Shown here piece after piece: positions 58,448 through 64,000 of a DNA stretch of 64,000 nt. Positions within the stretch are counted from its first letter, which is position 1. The number at the start of each line of letters is the position of its first letter. Below the pieces are notes generated by a model. It saw only the letters and a list, made by a program, of their open reading frames with translations. It was not told the origin of the DNA and searched no databases. Location: IMG/VR virus record IMGVR_UViG_3300034108_001154, positions 79,446 to 143,445 of that record. One strand, 5' to 3'. The position numbers were made by a program, and so were the translations under genes. This stretch comes from a virus.

Positions 58448-59076
58448 TAGAACGTATAACATATCATAGTGAGAAGTTTAAAAACCTCATCGAATCAATC
58501 GATGGGGTTAAAGAACTCCATACTGATGATTATGGTTGGGAGAACTACCGATACGAATCACCAATTTTCAGATTAGCTCACGTAGAGAGATACTTTGTAG
58601 GTTCACTTGCAGTTTGTCACATCACTTGTTTCCCACATAAGAACTCAAAAGCACCAATCTTTGGATTTGATGTAGTTGGTGGTACTAATAGTGGAAAGAT
58701 AAGTGGAGCATTTATAGATTGTTCCCCAGTCCTTTATGATGAAGATTGGCATAATACTGAATGGAACACCGATAGAAAGTTACCTTATTGGGCATCGGTA
58801 TTTTCGGAACAATTCATAGCAGTAAGACCTACTGAAGATGAATATGAGAAAATATTTGAAACTGCTTGGGGGGTATTTCAACGATATATTGAACAATTAA
58901 GAAGTGAAGTAGATATTACATCCGATTCAAATGAGTTGAGAATTATTATAGAAAACCAAAACATATATTGTAGACACCAAGCTGATAATCCTCGTACATT
59001 TGGTGCATTGAAAACGGAAATTGGAGAAGAGAGGGCTACCTACTTTATGCAAAAAGTACTATTTCCAGAAATATAA
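58435..59076 (+). CDS. Ferredoxin-dependent bilin reductase (PcyA/PebS/PcyX family)
   Basis: 213 residues. YESPIFRLAHVERYFVGSLA, VCHITCFPHKNSKAPIFGFD and VVGGTNSGKISGAFIDCSPV follow the FDBR core ('sp.fR..h.E......vlH.v.FP.p....PiFG.DiV.g...vsaai.DlSPv'). H62 and D79 align with the catalytic His and Asp of PcyA. RKLPYWASVFSEQFIAVRPT and YCRHQADNPRT then MQKVLFPE match the C-terminal blocks. It should reduce biliverdin to a phytobilin; whether it is a two- or four-electron enzyme cannot be told. Cotranslated with heme oxygenase. Confidence 0.88.
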   Translation: MYDLVERITYHSEKFKNLIESIDGVKELHTDDYGWENYRYESPIFRLAHVERYFVGSLAVCHITCFPHKNSKAPIFGFDVVGGTNSGKISGAFIDCSPVLYDEDWHNTEWNTDRKLPYWASVFSEQFIAVRPTEDEYEKIFETAWGVFQRYIEQLRSEVDITSDSNELRIIIENQNIYCRHQADNPRTFGALKTEIGEERATYFMQKVLFPEI

Positions 59077-59081
59077 AAATA

Positions 59082-59396
59082 TTGAAAACCAAAAAACTAT
59101 ATCTTAACAACGATTCCATATTAAAATGGGTAGAATTAAATAGGGATACAATCAACCAATTATTGTATGAGAATGTATTTGATTTCGCAAAATCTGACAA
59201 AATGTCATTTTCAATCATGCGAATCTACTCATTTGATGACAAAGATTCAAATGGTATGGATATTGTAACTAATCTATTGATTACAAAAGAAGAGTTGTAT
59301 GATACAGTTGAAAAATTGTTAAAGGCATATGAGGGTGATGAATATTACGAAAGATGTGCAGAATTACTAAAACTTAAAAATAGTTTGGTAGATTAA
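59082..59396 (+). CDS. Hypothetical protein with TTG start
   Basis: 104 residues. TTG at 59082, 5 bases after the bilin reductase stop, is the best start. LYLNNDSILKWVELNRDTIN then LLITKEELYDTVEKLLKAYE; helical, no known motif. A role linked to bilins cannot be inferred from the sequence. Confidence 0.6.
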   Translation: MKTKKLYLNNDSILKWVELNRDTINQLLYENVFDFAKSDKMSFSIMRIYSFDDKDSNGMDIVTNLLITKEELYDTVEKLLKAYEGDEYYERCAELLKLKNSLVD

Positions 59397-59415
59397 AATA
59401 TTTTTCGTATATTTG
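59384..59415 (+). promoter_or_regulatory. Bacteroidota-type promoter for the chaperonin unit
   Basis: TTTG at 59384-59387, 20-nt spacer, TATATTTG at 59408-59415. It drives 59438, groES and groEL up to the terminator at 61660. Confidence 0.8.
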
Positions 59416-59437
59416 TAGAAATATAAAATTAACGCAT

Positions 59438-59698
59438 ATGAGAGCATTGGAGGGAGGAAGATTTTCGGTAAATGAATTTTTTGAAGCATTTGGAAATATG
59501 CCTAAAGATAATGATTTACATCGAATAACTCAAACATTCATCAAAGCTTACCATAGGAATGGTACAGACCCATTCGAATTGGTTAAGGGGTTTGGTATTG
59601 ATTGGGTGGAACTTCTTATGAAATATAATGAACAAGTTGAAGAGTACGAATTATGTGCTATCTTCAGAGATTTAATAAATGATTATAAAAACAAATAA
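59438..59698 (+). CDS. Hypothetical protein upstream of groES
   Basis: 86 residues (RFSVNEFFEAFGNMPKDNDL; VKGFGIDWVELLMKYNEQVE). Helical, unrecognised; first gene of the chaperonin unit and five bases before groES. Confidence 0.62.
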   Translation: MRALEGGRFSVNEFFEAFGNMPKDNDLHRITQTFIKAYHRNGTDPFELVKGFGIDWVELLMKYNEQVEEYELCAIFRDLINDYKNK

Positions 59699-59703
59699 AG
59701 ATT

Positions 59704-60000
59704 ATGGCAGAAAATGTAGGAAAACCATTAGGAGATAGAGTTCTCTTAAAATTAGAAGATACTTCAGATAAAAAATCATCTGGTGGTATCATCTTAAATC
59801 AATCAACTCAAACAGTTGTGGAAGCAGTTGTAATTGCAGTTAGTGATGGATACCCATCACAAGGTGGTGAGTGGATTAAATTATCAGTAAATGAAGGTGA
59901 TAAAGTATTAATATCAAATGGAACTCCTGGTGAGAAAATTAAGTTAGGTGGGGTTAGTTATAACCTTGTTAGAGATTCGGATTTATTAATGAAATTATAA
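59704..60000 (+). CDS. groES: GroES-type co-chaperonin
   Basis: 98 residues. KPLGDRVLLKLEDTSDKKSS then GGIILNQST is the conserved GroES start with the mobile loop that docks on GroEL, and VNEGDKVLISNGTPGEKIKL is the C-terminal barrel. It forms a seven-membered lid. Directly followed by groEL. Confidence 0.93.
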   Translation: MAENVGKPLGDRVLLKLEDTSDKKSSGGIILNQSTQTVVEAVVIAVSDGYPSQGGEWIKLSVNEGDKVLISNGTPGEKIKLGGVSYNLVRDSDLLMKL

Positions 60001-61608
<1,608 letters not shown>

Positions 61609-61657
61609 TACTTATATAGGAATCCTGTCGTAATTTAAAGTGACTGGACCTAACAAG

Positions 61658-61688
61658 AACCCCAACCCCGTAAGGTTGGGGATTTTTT
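61658..61688 (+). terminator. Intrinsic terminator after groEL
   Basis: CCCCAACC (61660-61667) CCGTAA GGTTGGGG (61674-61681), then a T run. Strong 8-bp GC-rich stem. Confidence 0.92.
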
Positions 61689-61742
61689 GTGCCATTGATT
61701 ATCAACACGTTATAAAAAAGTTGAAAAATAATTGGCAAAAGG

Positions 61743-61774
61743 CTTGTTTATATCAGGAATTATTCGTAGGTTTA
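61743..61774 (+). promoter_or_regulatory. Bacteroidota-type promoter, TAGGTTTA variant
   Basis: CTTG at 61743-61746, 20-nt spacer, TAGGTTTA at 61767-61774. Nearly identical to the promoter at 62172 from CTTGTTTATATCAGGAATTA through the AAACCCCTAAAA leader. Confidence 0.65.
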
Positions 61775-61818
61775 CATAGTAATAAGAGATGATAATTAAA
61801 CCCCTAAAATTAAAAATT

Positions 61819-62160
61819 ATGAACAAAGAGAAATTTAACGAAGTATTTGAGAAAAAAGTTGGCTATGATTCAGAGAACAAAAAGTTCTTAATTAGGGTAT
61901 ATCCATCCCTTATCAAAGTAATTAATAATAATCCAAAACCAAAGTGGGTGGATGTTATTGAGGATATGTTAGGATATAAGAGTAGCGGATATTATTCATC
62001 AATCCGTAGATGTTTAAAAGAGATTGATGTATGTACCTATGATAAAAGTGTAGGTCATTTTGTTAAAGGTTCAAATTGGGATAGGTTCGTATCTAATGAA
62101 AATTGGAATTGGTTTATTTGTAAAACAGGTAGTTGTGAACGTTCATTTGTTAAAAAATAA
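61819..62160 (+). CDS. Hypothetical protein
   Basis: 113 residues from the ATG at 61819, placed after the conserved AAACCCCTAAAA leader; an in-frame ATG at 61789 lies inside the leader. SENKKFLIRVYPSLIKVINN then SSGYYSSIRRCLKEIDVCTY. Unrecognised. Confidence 0.6.
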   Translation: MNKEKFNEVFEKKVGYDSENKKFLIRVYPSLIKVINNNPKPKWVDVIEDMLGYKSSGYYSSIRRCLKEIDVCTYDKSVGHFVKGSNWDRFVSNENWNWFICKTGSCERSFVKK

Positions 62161-62171
62161 TTACGAAATGT

Positions 62172-62203
62172 CTTGTTTATATCAGGAATTATTCGTATGT
62201 TTA
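62172..62203 (+). promoter_or_regulatory. Bacteroidota-type promoter, TATGTTTA variant
   Basis: CTTG at 62172-62175, 20-nt spacer, TATGTTTA at 62196-62203, followed by the same leader as the promoter at 61743. Confidence 0.68.
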
Positions 62204-62243
62204 CAGAGTAATAAGAGATAATTAAACCCCTAAAACTAATAAA

Positions 62244-62552
62244 ATGAAAACAAAATTCGAAATCTGGTTAGAAAATGTTAATACTGAGTTAGAAACTGAG
62301 TGGAACAATACCTTTACTCACAAAGCTTGGACTCCAATATTACCCAATAAAGGTAGTAAATTTATTAAAATGATGCATGGAACCACTGTTTGGGGGTTCG
62401 TATCAATGGTTGATGGTGAACACTTAGGAGCTCCAATCAAAAAAGGTGATTTAATGAAACCTGCTAGTTGGAGAGCCGCTGCTAAACATAGTAGAGGTAA
62501 TATCTTTGATGGAACTGCTAAATATGGTATGTACGGACCTAAATACCTATAA
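62244..62552 (+). CDS. Hypothetical protein
   Basis: 102 residues (KFEIWLENVNTELETEWNNT; KMMHGTTVWGFVSMVDGEHL; GNIFDGTAKYGMYGPKYL). It has a Trp/Gly-rich centre and no known motif. Confidence 0.62.
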   Translation: MKTKFEIWLENVNTELETEWNNTFTHKAWTPILPNKGSKFIKMMHGTTVWGFVSMVDGEHLGAPIKKGDLMKPASWRAAAKHSRGNIFDGTAKYGMYGPKYL

Positions 62553-62553
62553 T

Positions 62554-62946
62554 ATGAACCAATTCCCTAACAATTTTCAAAAAGTTGTTAATTTTCTTAA
62601 AAACCAATCAATATCAGTTGAACTATCAAATAGTACCTGTTACATTGGTAATTCTGATAATGCTAAAATTTACATTCATAGGAGATATAATCTAAATAAA
62701 AACGGATTGTATGCACTTTTACATGAAGCTGGTCACTTTTTACAACCACATGGTAAGTATAGTGCTAACCACTATAAAAATGTTGATGATTGTGAACAAC
62801 CTACCAAATTCAATATGTATCAGTTTATGAATGAAGTTGATGCATGGGATAGGGGGTTAAATCTGGCTAATGAATTGGGTATTTTCATTAACAAAGAAGA
62901 ATGGGGTAAGGAAAGGGAAATTGCATTGTTAACCTATTACGTTTAA
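62554..62946 (+). CDS. HExxH metallopeptidase-like protein
   Basis: 130 residues from the ATG at 62554, one base after the previous stop; an ATG at 62506 would overlap by 47. LYALLHEAGHFLQPHGKY holds the zinc motif HEAGH, and a later EVDAWDRGLNLANEL supplies the downstream acidic residue seen in small metallopeptidases. Substrate unknown. Confidence 0.72.
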   Translation: MNQFPNNFQKVVNFLKNQSISVELSNSTCYIGNSDNAKIYIHRRYNLNKNGLYALLHEAGHFLQPHGKYSANHYKNVDDCEQPTKFNMYQFMNEVDAWDRGLNLANELGIFINKEEWGKEREIALLTYYV

Positions 62947-62950
62947 ATCT

Positions 62951-63451
62951 ATGAGAGAGTATATTTTAAGTTATTTACCACAGGTTGTTGAGGAAGCTAA
63001 TAACAGATTCAAAATTTTCAAATCTGTTGTGGATTATGGTTCCCTATCTACTAAGTTGAAATCGGAACTGATATCCAATATGTTAGAAGCATCATTTTCT
63101 AAGGTGGTTCCTGAGGTAATATCCCCATTTTCCGATGGTGAACCTGACCTTTATGTGAAAGGTACCGCATTGGAGATTAAAACCGCTAAAACTACCCATA
63201 TTTGGAGGGGTGGTGAGTTTTCTAAGAGGGAATCGGACTACCTATTGGTATCCTACGATGATTCTGGGGCTGACCTTAAGTGGTTCTTTATACACACCTA
63301 TCTAATGGAATCCGATTGGAAATCATCAGGAAGCGATTCCTATTACGCTACAACGATAGATTTAAACTATGTGATGGAAACCAAAGAATATCAGATTCTT
63401 ATGGGTAAAATTCAGAAAAAAAGGGTTAAAAATCACTTAATTTGTTGTTAA
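62951..63451 (+). CDS. PD-(D/E)XK restriction-like nuclease
   Basis: 166 residues. SDGEPDLYVKGTALEIKTAK gives the PD...ExK core (D, then E-I-K), preceded by ISNMLEASFSKVVPEV with a candidate helix glutamate; the following DYLLVSYDDSGADLKWFFIH is the next core strand. It resembles a type II restriction enzyme or Mrr-like fold. No partner methylase is adjacent. It could attack host or rival phage DNA. Confidence 0.75.
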   Translation: MREYILSYLPQVVEEANNRFKIFKSVVDYGSLSTKLKSELISNMLEASFSKVVPEVISPFSDGEPDLYVKGTALEIKTAKTTHIWRGGEFSKRESDYLLVSYDDSGADLKWFFIHTYLMESDWKSSGSDSYYATTIDLNYVMETKEYQILMGKIQKKRVKNHLICC

Positions 63452-63454
63452 AAA

Positions 63455-63486
63455 TTTGGAAATACCAAATATTATTCGTATATTAG
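63455..63486 (+). promoter_or_regulatory. Bacteroidota-type promoter with hairpin spacer
   Basis: TTTG at 63455-63458, 20-nt spacer, TATATTAG at 63479-63486. ATTTGG and CCAAAT pair across the spacer start. Confidence 0.72.
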
Positions 63487-63503
63487 ACATATAATTAAGA
63501 GAT

Positions 63504-63917
63504 ATGATATTAACTAAGGAGTTGGAAAAGTTTATTAATAGTAAGTTAAAAAAGGTTGCTAAACACTATGGATATAGTAATTTTCAATCAACTTTACCTT
63601 ATTTGGAAATTATAAAATCGGATGAAATTTGGGCCGATGATGATTTGGAATTTTATGGTTCAACTACAAAGTCAAAATCTGAAGAGGATAAAGAATTGAA
63701 AGGTTGGTATGAGAGTATGGATAATACACTTACTATTGTAATTGATAATGTAAAAAATAGGAGAGATTTGGTAAGGACAATCATTCACGAATATCAACAT
63801 TATTTACAATCACCCTGTTGGATGAGTAGGTATTATAATATGGGTTATGAATATTCAAACCACCCATATGAAGTTGCAGCATACGCTGAGGAAAATAACT
63901 ATAAAATGTTTATGTAA
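63504..63917 (+). CDS. HExxH (SprT-like) metallopeptidase-like protein
   Basis: 137 residues. VRTIIHEYQHYLQSPCWM holds the zinc motif HEYQH; HPYEVAAYAEENN downstream provides the third-ligand glutamate region. This arrangement is frequent in small phage SprT/WLM-type putative peptidases. The N-terminal part (INSKLKKVAKHYGYSNFQST) is a helical domain. Confidence 0.72.
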   Translation: MILTKELEKFINSKLKKVAKHYGYSNFQSTLPYLEIIKSDEIWADDDLEFYGSTTKSKSEEDKELKGWYESMDNTLTIVIDNVKNRRDLVRTIIHEYQHYLQSPCWMSRYYNMGYEYSNHPYEVAAYAEENNYKMFM

Positions 63918-63918
63918 T

Positions 63919-64000
63919 ATGATACAAAAATTAATACAAAAGATTGAATCAAAGATTCTAACAAAGTTATTCATGCGTTGGGTGGATAAAGAATGGGATT
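63919..64000 (+). CDS. Start of a gene running past the window end
   Basis: An ATG one base after the previous stop opens a frame to the edge: MIQKLIQKIESKILTKLFMR and on. The beginning looks like an amphipathic helix; nothing more can be said. Confidence 0.45.
   Translation, partial: MIQKLIQKIESKILTKLFMRWVDKEWD

Overview
The window looks like part of the genome of a large T4-like (myovirus-type) bacteriophage that infects a member of the Bacteroidota, probably a flavobacterium-like host. Every gene is on the + strand, genes are packed with 1-30 nt gaps or ATGA/TAATG overlaps, and the DNA is AT-rich. The T4-type replication core is recognisable: family B DNA polymerase gp43, sliding clamp gp45 and clamp loader gp44/gp62. 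The host assignment rests on 17 promoters that fit the Bacteroidota consensus (TTTG, about 20 nt, TAnnTTTG), on start sites preceded by A-rich leaders rather than Shine-Dalgarno sequences, on flavobacterial-looking signal peptides, and on a DUF4494-like protein. No tRNA, CRISPR array, insertion sequence or integrase was seen.

Layout. 1-7.5 kb: end of a glycosyltransferase, then replication genes (polymerase, clamp, a DUF4338/DruA-like protein, clamp loader, a Zn ribbon, a Cas4/AddB-type nuclease). 7.6-22.5 kb: a small RHH-like gene, then a run of about 15 genes for glycan synthesis (GT-A, GT-B and GT-D type transferases, UDP-GlcNAc 2-epimerase, a HAD-nucleotidyltransferase fusion, DegT-like, FkbM and GNAT enzymes). 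22.5-33.8 kb: holin- and spanin-like membrane proteins, a set of proteins that begin with a T4-like capsid-targeting peptide, a phage bS21 ribosomal protein, a long repetitive tail fibre, an APS-kinase relative with a degenerate P-loop and an HTH/HNH-like regulator. 34-38 kb: a second glycan/small-molecule group (WavE-like GT, GDPD, Nudix, cupin, sulfotransferase-GT fusion) ending in an exported CpeT-like protein. 38-44 kb: CobT-like VWA protein and CobS/MoxR-like AAA+ ATPase, then a WGR-domain ATP-dependent DNA ligase. 44-50 kb: small genes, then a second capsid-targeted group (Zeta-like kinase, Cys-protease-like and histone-like proteins) beside an ADP-ribosyltransferase-like protein, an exported nuclease and a DUF7936-like virion protein. 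50-64 kb: a DNA methyltransferase with NUMOD-like repeats, epimerase, cREC protein, thymidylate synthase, PspC-domain peptide, heme oxygenase plus ferredoxin-dependent bilin reductase, GroES/GroEL, metallopeptidase-like proteins and a PD-(D/E)XK nuclease.

How it fits together. Genes for replication, nucleotide metabolism and host takeover follow TTTG/TAnnTTTG promoters. Virion-type and head-internal genes follow a different motif, TATATTTATA, which I propose as the late promoter. Several intrinsic terminators sit inside the 20-nt spacer of the next promoter. The most exciting content is (i) a two-gene bilin pathway (heme oxygenase and FDBR) plus a CpeT-like protein in a phage whose host does not appear to be a cyanobacterium, (ii) a collection of putative effectors tagged for packaging in the phage head, and (iii) a phage bS21 that may alter ribosomes which normally hide their anti-Shine-Dalgarno sequence. 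Function calls come from reading motifs by eye; no database search was possible.
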